64,000 nucleotides of DNA from Monocercomonoides exilis (lineage: Eukaryota > Preaxostyla > Oxymonadida > Polymastigidae), in contig LSRY02000046.1 of assembly GCA_001643675.2 (NCBI GenBank), positions 1-64,000 of the forward strand, read 5' to 3'. This document shows positions 27,501 to 39,200 of the stretch, piece by piece. How positions within the stretch are numbered: the first letter of the stretch is position 1; the number at the start of each line of letters is the position of its first letter. The notes below the pieces were generated by a model. The model did not search any database and was not told the origin of the DNA. It saw only the letters and a program-made list of their open reading frames with translations. Made by a program: the position numbers and the translations under genes.

Positions 27501-29530
27501 TTTCAAATATCCCAAAAAAATATAAATTAACAAAAATGAAATCAACAAGATAAATATGCAAACATAAATATAAAAAAAACCTTCAAAATGATTGCTTTCA
27601 ACCTGTTTCAAGTTGTCTAACTTCTTGGTTCGAATATTAAACAGCAAATGTTTTGATCGAGGTTGTCGAAAATTTAAATTTGACATTTAAAAATGTTATT
27701 ATGGGTTGTAATATTTTTTTAGTGTAATAATAATGAACAATTCCTGATAAATGAATACTTTAACAATTCATAAAAACTTTTAAATAAAAAAACTCAATAA
27801 TTCATTTATCTATATAATAACAGTTTTTCTTTATTTCATTGGATTAATTTTTATAAAAAAAGTTCAATCAAAAGATTATGCAATTTGAAATAAATAAAGT
27901 TAATGGAAATGTGAATAAATAATATATGTCGCAATTCTGATGATTTTCGTCATTATAATGCTTGTCAATTTTTGGTTAAATCAATTGAAATCTATGATTT
28001 AAATGAACTCGGTTCTTGAAAATATGAATATTTCAATATTACAAATATTTGATTTCGTAAATGAAAATCAATAATGAAATTATCAATTATTATTTACAAT
28101 ATTACAAAAATTTATTTTACAACCCGAAGGAATAAATTAATTAAATAACTATCGGATGAATTATGATATTTATTATTAATTGTGTTCTTTAAAATAATCC
28201 ATTTTTCTCACTCAATATTTCGTTCAAAATATAAAAGAAGCTTTTCTGACAAAAAATAGACTTGTTAATCTCACTTGATTGCTTTTAATCGATTTTTTTT
28301 TCGTGCACTTTGCAAATAAATAAATATTTATTAAAATAATAAGTTTATTTCCATTCAAAAATTTTTTCCAATGTTTTTTCAATATCCCACCAAATATCAG
28401 AGATTTCGAAAAACAAATAATTTTTCCGTTGTTTACAATTAATGTCCTTCCTTTTCAAGTACACAGAAATTTTTCCAGAATTTTTTTATTTTTGTCATTT
28501 TTAACTTTTTCCATAGACTTTCAAATAGAAGAAAAATTGATTTTCTTTTAATTTTATTCTTAATTCTCACAAATCAAGATATCGTTTGAAAAAGTTCAAA
28601 GCAGCATGAAATAATCAAATTCACTATGTTTTCAACAATAAACATTATTATATCGATTTTTTACGAAAATTCAAAAAATACATTTATTCTAATAATTTCA
28701 GTCAAAGATATTATTCTTCAATATCTCAACGAATATGAGACAGATAAATTCTTTGATCTCATTGCTTTAACATTTATCTCATTGGCAGGCAATTGTTGCA
28801 TTTATAGTTTCATTTATTAATCAATTATTTTCAAACAATTATTCAACTAGGTTATGTTTTCAGTCACTTTTCATATTGAAAAATGAGAATTCATATATTA
28901 ATTTTTTTTTCGATATTCATTTGTTAAATCTATATGTCTTTAACATATATTACAGGCAAGGATATATGCTGCATTAATGATTTTTTCCTCCGCACAAATA
29001 TAAATATTTACAAAATTATGTAAACTGAAGTATTTTTTCATAGAAATCATACATAGACAAATTTTATGAAAAATCGAAAAATTCCATAAAAAATTTCCGA
29101 GTTTTCAGATAAAAAAGTGATATTCGTTAATAACATGCAACGATATATTAGTACATATGGAATTGGAGATATCATTCAAATAGTCATAAAAGAGGGATTT
29201 TTGCAAATTTGGAAAAAAACACCAAAAAATCGAAATTTTTGTTTTCGCAATAACTCGACAAATAATGGTCATAACGAAATTCTGTTTCATGTGCAGTTAA
29301 TCACATGACATATGTGAATATTTGATCACATCAAAATCGTTGTTAATCTCATTTTTAGAAATGTCATTTTTCGACATGATACTAAAAGGTCACTTTTCGG
29401 ATCAAAATTTTACAGAGATATGCAACAGATTCCAATAAATCATATTCCATACAAATAGCTACATGAGTGAATTAAACGTTCATAATGAAAATATTCTCCA
29501 ACTCGATGCATAAAAGGGGAAGAGTTGTAA
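27501..29530. other. Very AT-rich gene-free stretch
   Basis: Only short low-complexity open frames are present. A frame starting with ATG at 27684-27686 (MSNLNFRQPRSKHLL...) might be a first exon of the recombinase but then runs into a hydrophobic A/T-biased tail typical of an intron. Nothing else is supported. Confidence 0.5.
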
Positions 29531-29583
29531 AACCTAACCCTAACCCTAACCCTAACCTAACCACTAACCTAACCCTAACCTAG
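29531..29583. repeat. Interstitial telomere-like array (CCCTAA)n, degenerate
   Basis: About eight units of CCTAACC / CCCTAACC are clustered within 53 bp. The plus strand carries the C-rich strand, the orientation expected at a left-hand chromosome end. Units vary (CCCTAA, CCTAA, one CACTAA), so the array has decayed. Confidence 0.9.
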
Positions 29584-29714
29584 TTTGACTTTTGACTGGA
29601 TTTTCAATAAAAATCAAATATTTTCTTAAGTCATGATAGAAAAGTTGTCAGATAATTTTGTAATAAATTATTATTTATATGTGCCTTTCATTGAAGGTTA
29701 GATTTCAACAGCCT

Positions 29715-29727
29715 TTAACCCTAACCA
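29715..29727. repeat. Short telomere-like remnant
   Basis: TTAACCCTAACCA, in the same orientation as the array at 29,531. Two units only, so it counts mainly because of its neighbours. Confidence 0.5.
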
Positions 29728-29876
29728 TCACTTAACAACAATAATTTTGAATTTATTTCAAATTTCAATGGGTTAATGTCAAAATAATTAATTAAATAAA
29801 TAAAATAAACATGAGAAATTGTTGGAGTTAGTTAAGATAGACTAATGGGAGATCAACATTTTGTCACATGGCCTAT

Positions 29877-29890
29877 CTAACCCTAACCAA
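29877..29890. repeat. Short telomere-like remnant
   Basis: CTAACCCTAACCAA, in the same orientation as the neighbouring arrays. Confidence 0.5.
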
Positions 29891-30511
29891 GTTATATTGT
29901 TTATTGTTTACTCATTTAAAAAATGGGAAAGTTTTTTTTTTGAAAAGTCAAAATTTTTCTACATGTTGAATTTATGAGTCAAATCATTTTTTTATCATTT
30001 TTGTAAATACATGTATCAAATTACTACACGATGCAAATAATATAATGTGAATTTTTTGTTTTTCATAAAAATTCAAATTTCGAAAAATATCTTGGACATA
30101 TGTCGAAAAATGATTCTTATTGTTTTTTGTTTTTGTTTTCCATTTAAAACATATTTTATTTTTCAAAAATAATTTCTCATACACATATTTGATTAATGAG
30201 CTTTTTTTGAATAATTGAAATGTTTTATTCTATTTATTTCAACAGATTTATGGAACAATTCGTTTTTATCTTTGAGTTTATTATAAAATGAACAATCAAA
30301 TGTGATAGTCATACAGATGACTCATGATTTAACATAACATTGATTAATTTTTCGATCAATTTTGTTGAAAATATTGCTTTTCATGCACCGAACATGATGT
30401 TTTTTACATCATCTTTCATTAAATATTTTTAAATATCAGAAAAAATAGGTTACGGATTTATTATAACCGACATTTTATAAAATAAATCTCGTTTATGACT
30501 ACCGGTCTGCG

Positions 30512-30529
30512 CTAACCCTAACCCTAATC
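30512..30529. repeat. Short telomere-like remnant
   Basis: CTAACCCTAACCCTAATC, almost three units, in the same orientation. It lies about 70 bp before a cluster of GC-rich hairpins. Confidence 0.65.
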
Positions 30530-30580
30530 AATTTTCTTCATAGAAAATAACACCTTTTTTTGTTTATTTTTCAAAATTTT

Positions 30581-30683
30581 CTCGCTAACCGCGAGGTCAG
30601 GGTCACATCACTCGCGCTACTGCTCCGGTAGCGCTCGCTGGATGAAATCTGCGCACATCATTCCTGCGCGCAGATATTCATCC
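30581..30683. other. Cluster of three GC-rich stem-loops
   Basis: Three successive inverted repeats stand out from AT-rich surroundings: CTCGC/GCGAG (30581-30585, 30591-30595), GCGCTAC/GTAGCGC (30614-30620, 30628-30634), and a longer imperfect stem of 15-16 bp with one bulge (30640-30654 with 30668-30683). No tRNA or known RNA fold was recognised. A structured RNA, or a folded remnant of rDNA spacer, are both possible. Confidence 0.6.
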
Positions 30684-30839
30684 ATCTCGCGAAAAAAAAG
30701 AAGAAAATCACATAAAGTTTATAAAAAAAGAATAAAAGATAAACTTTTAGGATTTCAGGGGGGAGGGGCAAAAATTTTCAACGAAAATTTGAAAACCCTT
30801 AAATTTGTGTATCATAAAAGTGATACGCAGGGGGTGTTA

Positions 30840-30990
30840 TTTTTAAAGAAAATAAAGGCATTTTCTGATGGGAAAGAGTCCCACCCAATGGCCGACGCGC
30901 CACACAGCAAAAGTTCGGTCGCTTTCGCTCCCCGCCCTTTTGCCGCGTTTGTCGCGCGGCCCCCACCCCACGTGCCTGTTTCTTCCTTAT
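30840..30990. other. GC-rich island without a recognised gene
   Basis: About 150 bp of sharply higher G+C (rich in CCGC, GCGCG and CCCCACC) inside AT-rich DNA. An open frame of 134 codons crosses it (30642-31046, plus), but its residues change character with base composition and no domain is visible, so I do not call it a gene. It may be a dispersed repeat. Confidence 0.4.
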
Positions 30991-31020
30991 TCCTTAAATT
31001 TTTTCTCCTCTTTTTTCTAT

Positions 31021-31390
31021 TTTTGGGGTGTCAGAAACTTTTTTGAAATTATCAATTTTTGAATCAAAAAATACTTCAAAGAAATGATAACTTAAGCAAT
31101 GTGCAATCATGATAATCATGATAAACACATGCTATCATCATCTTTGAAGATGTTTCTTTCTTCTCATTTGTTGGAGTCAGAAACATTTTTGGAAATCATA
31201 AATTTTTGACCCCCAAAATCGTTATCCTTGAGTCTATTTTTTGATTCAAAAATAAACTTCAAAGAAATGATGATGTGACCAACTAGATTAATGTCATCAT
31301 CTTTTTGAAGATGTTTCTTTCAACTCCTTAAAAGGAAGAATAGAAACTTATTTTTTGAAATTATTTATTTTTGACTCATAAAAGTTTCAT
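31021..31390. repeat. Diverged tandem repeat, ~150-160 bp unit, two copies plus a partial third
   Basis: Units start near 31,021, 31,172 and 31,330, each with a GAAAC-like start followed by TTTTGAAAT and an ATTTTTGA stretch. The first two also share ACTTCAAAGAAATGAT and ATCATCTTT..GAAGATGTTTCTTTC. Copies are clearly diverged, with short insertions. The repeat lies between the GC-rich island and the rRNA fragment, where a 3' spacer of an rDNA unit would be. Confidence 0.7.
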
Positions 31391-31684
31391 CCTTTATGAC
31401 TTTTTCCCACATTGGATTCCCTCAAATTCCCATTTATTTTTTCCTTTCCCAAAATGTATTTGGGGGGTAGTACTTCATCCATGGTATTATTAAGGCTTTC
31501 CAATCATCCGTCCTTAAAGTTTTTTTTTCAATGTTTTTATATTCAATCATTCATACGTTAAATCCCTTCAAAAGGTTTAAGAGAATATCTATGAATTTTA
31601 AAACATTTACTTGTGGGGTTAATAAATTTAACGGACTTTTTTTTTCGTTTCCTACTTAGTCATTTAAAAATATCGGACAATATT

Positions 31685-32515
31685 CAGAGTTAAGCCTCAG
31701 TAAATCGTGCAAACAAAACACTCTGAGACGCACAGCCCTCTGATAACTCGGATTCGTCTAATCCGTCCTTCTCGGGCATGACCCCTTTACCAATACTCTC
31801 ATTTATCTTTACAATAGCCAGGCATATGGTCCAGCGAATGAAACGATTAATTCCAAACTAATGAAATCCGTTTTAATTACATTCACCTTATGTTTTTATT
31901 GGACCAACCGTTCCGGCCAAATCTTTCAAAGGCGGTACAACCAATCCTTCAAGATCCTCGACTTGGAAATAAAATATTACAATTTCCTTATAAATTTACT
32001 CCCTTGTAAAGCAGTATAATATAGAATCTCAGTCTATATACCAGCTTCCATCCACAAGGCATTTAAAGGAGATACAAGACCCATCACATTATATTCTAGT
32101 CATATATGTTATTCTACAGCTCACCTGGAAGATATGACCCCATTTACACACATCCCTTTTACAGGATCTTCCCTTATCCAATCGTCGCCGACCGTAGATA
32201 GGAGGGTTGTCAATATCCTCGATGGCCATGGTCTTAATTTCCATATCTCTATTTTTATCTTTTTCACTAAAACCCTTTTTAACAAAGGCATGCCCAGGAG
32301 ATTATCAATATAATCCTTCAATTGTCATATTAGCTAAATTCTCTGGAATAGATTCTGACTTAGAGGCGTTCAGTCATAATCTAACGTATGGTAGCTTCGC
32401 GGCACTAGTTTCTCAACTAACCGCAAATGCCAATTATACGATTCTAGGGTTCCTCTCGTACTTACTAGAATTACCATCTTGACAATAATTACACAATATC
32501 AGTAGGGTAAAACTA

Positions 32516-32553
<38 letters not shown>

Positions 32554-32700
32554 TGTTAGTGGGTGAACAATCCAACACTTGGCGAATTCTGCTTCGCAAT
32601 GATAGGAAGAGCCGACATCGAAGAATCAAAAAGCAACGTCGCTATGAACGCTTGGCTGCCACAAGCCAGTTATCCCTATGTCCCCTCACTCACATGTTAC
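31685..32700 (-). rRNA. Truncated 3' part of LSU (28S) rRNA
   Basis: The minus strand carries the 3' end of cytosolic LSU rRNA. The peptidyl-transferase segment AGGGATAACTGGCTTGTGGC lies near 32,657-32,680, followed by universally conserved text down to about 32,505. The sarcin-ricin loop AGTACGAGAGGAACC is near 32,449-32,463, and GACTTAGAGGCGTTCAGTC (plus-strand view) near 32,357-32,375. The 3' terminus, resembling the yeast end around the final helix, is near 31,690. Upstream of the peptidyl-transferase segment there is an extra GC-rich hairpin of about 26 nt (32681-32706), and similarity fades by about 32,755. The remaining 5' two-thirds of LSU, and SSU and 5.8S, are not in the window. The conserved parts are nearly intact, so the fragment is recent or was corrected against functional copies; it cannot act alone. 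Confidence 0.9.
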
Positions 32701-32759
32701 AAAGGGGATAACTTTTATTTTATAACTTGACATGACCCTGGCTGATTTGGAGGATAATT

Positions 32760-34553
32760 CATATAAATAAACATGCATGGTGGACTAGAGGATGTTGATA
32801 GGTGGCATTGTTGACAGACCTCCCTTTGTCGAGAAAAAAAATATTTTCTGTTTTGACTGAAAAATGACTGAAAACACATTGAAAAATTCATATCTCCACA
32901 AATACTGAAGATATTAACCTGATATAATTACTATAAACAGTAGAAGTTATTGCCAACATAATACATATTCTAATTTGAAATGAAAATTCTGAGTCAAATT
33001 AATAAAAATTCATTTTATCTCATATTCTGTGATAATCTGAGTGAAGAAAAGTCAATAAATGTGAATAATTTGTAATTTTCCGAATTTTTTCTGTGTTTTA
33101 AAAGATCACCGATAATTCATAACTAAGATGCGGGTGAAAGGATTTGGCTCAATTCCCCTTCCCAATCGAAATACATAATATTTTGTGTGTCGAAATTTAA
33201 GCCGATATAAAATCAAAAAATTTATTTGAAAAATCAGAAGTCCAAATATATATTTATAAAATGAATTGAATGTTGAATCGTCAGGATTGCAAAATATTTC
33301 ACTTCAAAAAACTAGGTCTTATATTAAAATAAGGGAAAAAATATGAATTCAAAATGAACAGAAATGTTAAGACAATAGTTTTTGACCATTATCTCCAAAG
33401 AAACCTGTTGTTAATCGTCGAAAAAACTTTCAAAATATCCTGTATTTTCATAGTAAAATAATTGTATTATCACACAAATTTCTATGGAATGAAATTTTTT
33501 TGCGAAAGTTCACTACTTGGGGGAAAATATGGACTTTCAAGCTTTTTTTGCACAAGGCATTGAAAAATTGCTTCACTGATAACTTTGTTTCGCTTTCTCG
33601 GATTTCAAAATAAATTATATTTTCAGATTCGTAAATAGGTATCGTTGAAATCATAACATAAAGGTTTTCAATATTTCACGAATGTCGAAAAATGAATTTA
33701 TTTTTAACGTGTTTTTTGATTAAAAAAAAACAATGAAAAGTTCATAATTTTTTAATGAAAATGTCTGAAGTGAAATATTTTGCCCCACTTGTTTTTAATG
33801 TTCTGACTAGGTTTGCATATAAATCCGACTGGTCAAGATTATGTTTCGCTTATTCCTTTCATTTGTGCAAAACGCACATTTGTTCTAATTCTAACCCGAG
33901 GCCAAAACCTTACCCTTTTCCCCATTATCGTCATCGTAAAATTATATTTTTAATTATTTCTCTTTGAAAAATGGGTGTATAAAAATTTTTGAATTGCATT
34001 AATAGTGTTCAAATCATCAAAATAATATTTTATGTTAATAATTTTTTCTTATTAACATGACGATTCAATCCGTGTTGTTGCTGAATGTTGAAAAACACTT
34101 AATCAATAAAAAAATCAATGGAAAAAAAGTGAATAGTTGCATAAAAAGCAACGAAAATACTTTGATTTACAAAAGAAAATGTCTGCAAATACATTTTGAG
34201 AAACAACTGAAAATAACTACTCATATCTATTAACAATCAAAAAGGGAAATACAATCACAAAAGCTTGAAAAACGAAAAAAAAAATGAAAAAATGACAAGC
34301 GTAAACAGTTGTTTTGGTGAGTGACTGAATTCAGTGAAATTATACAAACAAATTACAAGCAAGTGGTGAGTGTGTGTGAAAAATGAAATAAAAACTTTTC
34401 TCTATAGTAACAAAAAATCAAAAAAGAAAAAATAAATAAAGGGAAAAAAACAATGAACTCCAGATTTCTTTCAAATAATCTCTTCAACATGTCCCTTCAT
34501 AAAAATTCATTATTTCACCTTTCTCATTTCATTCACCAATTGAAAGCTAAATG
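32760..34553. other. AT-rich gene-free stretch between the rRNA fragment and the pseudokinase gene
   Basis: Contains only short A/T-biased frames. Some phrases (TTTTGACTGAAAAATGACTGAAAA near 32,850) echo a fragment of the satellite monomer. The last few hundred bases would include the 3' UTR of the minus-strand gene ending at 34,554. Confidence 0.5.
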
Positions 34554-36224
34554 TCATTCTTCAATATTTTCGCATTCACTCTTCGCTTCCAAAATGATAA
34601 TCTTTCCGCTTTTGTTGATCGTATATTGGCTGGATCTCATGCATGTCACATTGATCGCATCTGACATCGTTATCATCGCAGTACCAGCTGGAAAACGCTG
34701 AAAAAATTCTCTCTTCAGACTCATCAGTGACGGCCTTTCTGATGGCTCTGCCAAAAGACACCCCTTCACCACATCTTCAAGGCTCGACTGTTCATCCTCC
34801 TTCCTCGGCCTCTCCCCATTCACAATCTTCTGCCCTGCTGTCTCTGCCTCGTATTCCCCAAACGGAATCTCCAGTGTCAGACACTCCCACAGCATCATCC
34901 CAATCGAAAACACAACAGATTTCTTTGACGCTCCCATCTTCCTGTTCATCAGCAGCTCCGGAGCCTTCCACCTCAAACACTCCTTTTTGAAAACATCATC
35001 CTCCTCAAAGGCAGATGAGGGAAGCGAGTCATCATCTTCATCATCATCATCATCACTTGCAGAAGTCGCAATAGTTAACGAAGAGATGGAGGATGAATCT
35101 GAATCTGAAGAAGAGCAGTCAGAATGCATCGCAACACAGAACACCATGTGCTCAGAAAACAAAACAATATGTGGACTCAGATTAGATAATGACTGAAGCG
35201 GAACTTCACATTCTTCGAAGGAGTGGAGTGCCCCATTCACCACCCAGAACAGGATCTGAGCAGCTGTTATCTCCCTCTCTTCAAGAGTTCCTATTGCCAT
35301 CTCCTTCTTCTCATTCCTTCCATGAAGCAGCATGAACAGCGAATCCCTCAGATCCACAATCAGCTTCTCATGAGGTGATGAGCAGGCCATCGCATCCACC
35401 AGATTCGACATCGAAGATGTGGTTGGACACAGACTCTCTGATCGAACAAATGTTGAATCTGTATCTGTCGTTGAAGTGGATGAAATGGATGGTGAGGGAG
35501 TTCGCTTTCTCGACATATCTTCTTCTTCATCTTCCAATTTTTCCAATTCCCAATCAGGAATCTTGTCTGAATCTCTGCCCAATATGTATTCTGTTGAGCC
35601 ACTCTCAGAGAGAAGATGCTCTGATGACTCCGAGTGTCCCAAGCTTTTCTCATTCGCCCTCTTCTTGATCCTTTCATCATTTTTCTTCTCTGCCTCCCTC
35701 TCTGCTCTTCGCCACTGCTCCTCTGGAGACATCTCCATCGTCACCATCTCAAACGCCTTTGGATCTTTTCTAATATTATCATTCACGATCTCTCTCAAAT
35801 CTTCTGCTTCATTTTTAATCTTCTTCCACCGAACAATGAATATAATTGATACAATAAGAACAATCAATAATATAACAACAAGAATAATAACAATGATCGG
35901 CCATATCGATTTTCCTTCATTCCCACTTTCAACTATCCTTTCATCTCCTTTTGATTGAGGTTCACTTCTGTTCTTCAGAACGAATGAATTTGTTGATGAA
36001 GGAGAACTTGAGTTCCCAAACAAAATATGAACGCTTACCTCTATTTCATCTCCACAACTGCTAATAAGATCTTTCGCAACGCTTCCTTCAACTTCTCTTT
36101 CTGATATAAACCCATTTGTATCAAAATCGTGTTTTTCAATCTCTTTCTCTTCTCCCATCCTCTTCACAACTGAGAATGACAGATTGCATGGAAGCAGAAG
36201 CTTCCGTTTGAACACCACCTCCAT
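34554..36224 (-). CDS. Membrane-anchored pseudokinase (downstream half of a beta-helix/kinase surface protein)
   Basis: The ORF has 556 codons from the ATG at 36222-36224 to TGA. The first ~110 residues look like a membrane-proximal ectodomain. A strong transmembrane helix (IWPIIVIILVVILLIVLIVS) and a basic stop-transfer RWKK follow, then an acidic/serine-rich juxtamembrane region. The C-terminal ~270 residues have the fold of a protein kinase C-lobe: LRWKAPELL (APE motif), a helix-F-like SIGMMLWECLTLEIPFGEY, and ERPSLMSLKREF at the end. The HRD catalytic loop, DFG and a VAIK lysine cannot be found, and an SDSDSSS/poly-Asp insert replaces the activation segment, so it is a pseudokinase. It is in the same frame as the ORF upstream, separated only by TAA GAA, so it is probably the second half of that gene. 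As drawn, this ORF alone lacks a signal peptide. Confidence 0.8.
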   Translation of the reverse strand: MEVVFKRKLLLPCNLSFSVVKRMGEEKEIEKHDFDTNGFISEREVEGSVAKDLISSCGDEIEVSVHILFGNSSSPSSTNSFVLKNRSEPQSKGDERIVESGNEGKSIWPIIVIILVVILLIVLIVSIIFIVRWKKIKNEAEDLREIVNDNIRKDPKAFEMVTMEMSPEEQWRRAEREAEKKNDERIKKRANEKSLGHSESSEHLLSESGSTEYILGRDSDKIPDWELEKLEDEEEDMSRKRTPSPSISSTSTTDTDSTFVRSESLCPTTSSMSNLVDAMACSSPHEKLIVDLRDSLFMLLHGRNEKKEMAIGTLEEREITAAQILFWVVNGALHSFEECEVPLQSLSNLSPHIVLFSEHMVFCVAMHSDCSSSDSDSSSISSLTIATSASDDDDDEDDDSLPSSAFEEDDVFKKECLRWKAPELLMNRKMGASKKSVVFSIGMMLWECLTLEIPFGEYEAETAGQKIVNGERPRKEDEQSSLEDVVKGCLLAEPSERPSLMSLKREFFQRFPAGTAMITMSDAINVTCMRSSQYTINKSGKIIILEAKSECENIEE

Positions 36225-36227
36225 TTC

Positions 36228-39200
36228 TTATCCTTTCTCCCTTGCTTCAACGCTTTCCAACACAGGAATGAAGAATGATGAATCCCTTTCGGAAGCAATT
36301 CCTTCAAAACTGCACCCTTCATTCAACATCCAAAGTGATGTATTTCTTTCCAATCCATCCCCTCCTTTCAAACTCCTCACATTCAACGTTCCAGAATCTG
36401 AACATATGATATTTCTTCTCAATGATGGATATCCCTCAATTGATGGATTATTGTTCAAAAACTCTCCTTTCTCAATCACAATATTTCCTCCACTCATTGT
36501 TATTCCTCCTTCCGGTGTATTCGATATTGTTGTATCTTTCATCAAAACAGAACTCTTGGTGATATCAACAAGAGATCCATCCCATCTGCACATCTCTTCT
36601 TCCTCATTCAAATATTGTTCATTTCTTTCATTTGAATTCCCATCAAAAATGCAACTGTCCATTTTCACATCCAGACAATCCTCCACTTTCATCAATTTCC
36701 CTTTTGTTGTCTTTGATCCGACTCCACCCATTGTGCAGTTTGTCAATTGCATCGTCTTTTTCATTGACAAACAAGATATCATTGTTTCTTCACTTCGTTC
36801 AACTGAAATGTTTTCAGTAACCAATCTGTCAATATTCAATTGCCCACATTCAGTAATATCCATCAGAGAAGTTTCAACTGTTGAATTGAAAATCATTAAT
36901 AAATAAATAACTGATGGAAGAGAAGACGAAAGATATAATGCAGATTTATGAAGAATGAGATTTGATATTGCACATTCATCAAGTTGTAATTCTCCTTTTA
37001 CCATATTAATGATGTGAAATGGAATAGTTGCATATTCTGCATTTACACCTTCTGTTGATTGTTTTGAGTCAAATGAACAATTCACAATTTCAAGAATCCC
37101 TTCCTCTGGTGATATCAGTGATTCATGCCAAGATATGAAATTCGAATCAAACGTAAAGTTCACTCTCACCAATGAAACTGTTTCTCTTGTTGAAATCAAT
37201 TCCCTTCTTGTTTTTTCAATCCCTGAATTCACTTCAATTTCACATTTTTCCCTGTTCTTCGAGCTCAAACTCATCTCATTCAGTTCTATCTCTCCACCTA
37301 TCATGCTCTCTTCGATAACAATCATCACGCTCATAAAATCTGAAGTCAGATGCACCAATCCATGCTCAATTGAATCACATGGAAGAGCATATGTTCCACA
37401 TTGTCTGTCATTCGTTCCATTCATCCTTCTCACAATGATTGTGTCACTCTGATGAATTGTCACAAATCCAATCAGATTCGTATCGGTTTGATGATCGCAT
37501 TCATCTCTTCCATATATCGCATTAATTCGTGAATAATGATTCTCTCGAAGATCAAACTGAAATTGACTTTCATTGATCTGCGATGTGATATTGAAGCATT
37601 CAATGAAAATATCATTCCCCACTCTTGCCTCGTTGTCTCTGAACTTCATCCCCACATATGAAAAATCCAATTCCCCTCTTTCCTTTGTTGCCAAATACAC
37701 TCCTCCTCCTCTTCCCGAACTGAGACTGCAGCTGCAATGGCTAATTGTCGAGTCAATCATCTTCATTGAACCAGATGCACACAATGTGAAGAATGATGAT
37801 CCTCCTTTTTCACTCAATTCTGCTTTGTCTTCTGTGATGTTGCTATCATTCACAACCAAACAAATATTTTTCTCGCTCTTTGATTGCAGAATGCTTGGTC
37901 CATTGTTGCTTCTCTTCATTCCTGAGATTGAGGAATTGTTAATTTGGAGATTTATTTCCTCGCCTCCTTCATTTACCTTTGTTGTCAATTCAGTTCCTTT
38001 GATCAGAAGAAGACATCCTCCACTTTCATTCAACGATTTCACACGAACATTCTTCAACTGGCAAGAAACTACAGAATCATGAATGACAAAAATGCTGTTT
38101 CCAACATTGCACGATTCCATCAACAAATCTTTCACTTCCACATTTCCTCTAATCGCATTCACAAATACACAATCAAATCCATTGTTCATTCCTGCTTCTG
38201 AATGGAATGCACATCCAGTTATCATCAAATCTCCAATACTATTTGAAATAATCGTTTTGGCTGAGTTGTCAAATCTAGATGTCAGTTGGAGTTGGATACT
38301 CGTCAATTCAAGATGAATATCATTCACCATGAAATATTCTAGTTGACTTCCAATTGTTTTTTCAAAATTCAAAGTTGCTTTCGTATCTTCTTCTCCCATT
38401 GATGGAGCCTTTTTGATCTGATAATTGGACAAGTTGAATGAATCTCGAATGAAAGTTGATCCTTCAATCTGAATTGTTTTATTTCCAATATCCTTTTTCA
38501 TGTTTTTCATCCCTTTCCACATCGTGAAACATGGCTCTTCCTCACTTCCACATCTTGCAACATCAAATCCTTCTGATGAGATAAATATCTCAAAGGAGCT
38601 GTATGGAATCAGAAACATAAATAAATCTTTGTTTGAATGATAGCTATCACTTCCAACAATCAGAGTTTTATCATCCTTCATTGAGGAGTATTCAAAGGCA
38701 AATGAAACATTTGTCACAGTCTTGTTCAGATCAGCTGCTGAAATGAACATGTTCTTTCCATATTCTGCCTCATTTTTCTCAAATACAAGAGTATCTGATA
38801 ACTCAAACAATGCATTTGCATCAGTCAGATGCAGCATCACCCCTCCTCCACATCCACTGCACTTGCACTGTTTAAATGTTGTTGTCCCTCCAGTGTGCGA
38901 CGTTGAATCTCCAATAAGAATCTTACTCGATGCTTCCTCCAACTCAACCTTTATCCCTCCGCCATTCCCACTTTCGCAAAAGCACCCTTCCATTGTAGTA
39001 TTCCACACAACAAATGTTTCTCCTGCCTTCACACTTTTTGCTATCGCCACTCCATCTCCTGTTGACCGATTCACATTCTGAATTATCAAATTTCCCAGAA
39101 GACTTTCTCCAGATGTTGATCCTGCTGATGAAGGCTCGGCAAACAGAGGTTGACTCATTATCATATTTCTGATCTCAACATCACTCATCCTCAATTGTGA

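Noticed and set aside
30642-31046. Plus-strand ORF of 134 codons across the GC-rich island
   Set aside because: Composition switches abruptly along the frame, no domain is visible, and it covers a hairpin and a repeat start.
32207-32482. Plus-strand ORF of 91 codons
   Set aside because: Lies antisense to conserved LSU rRNA sequence.
36184-36906. Plus-strand ORF of 240 codons
   Set aside because: Antisense shadow of the beta-helix gene; no domain and unlike residue use.
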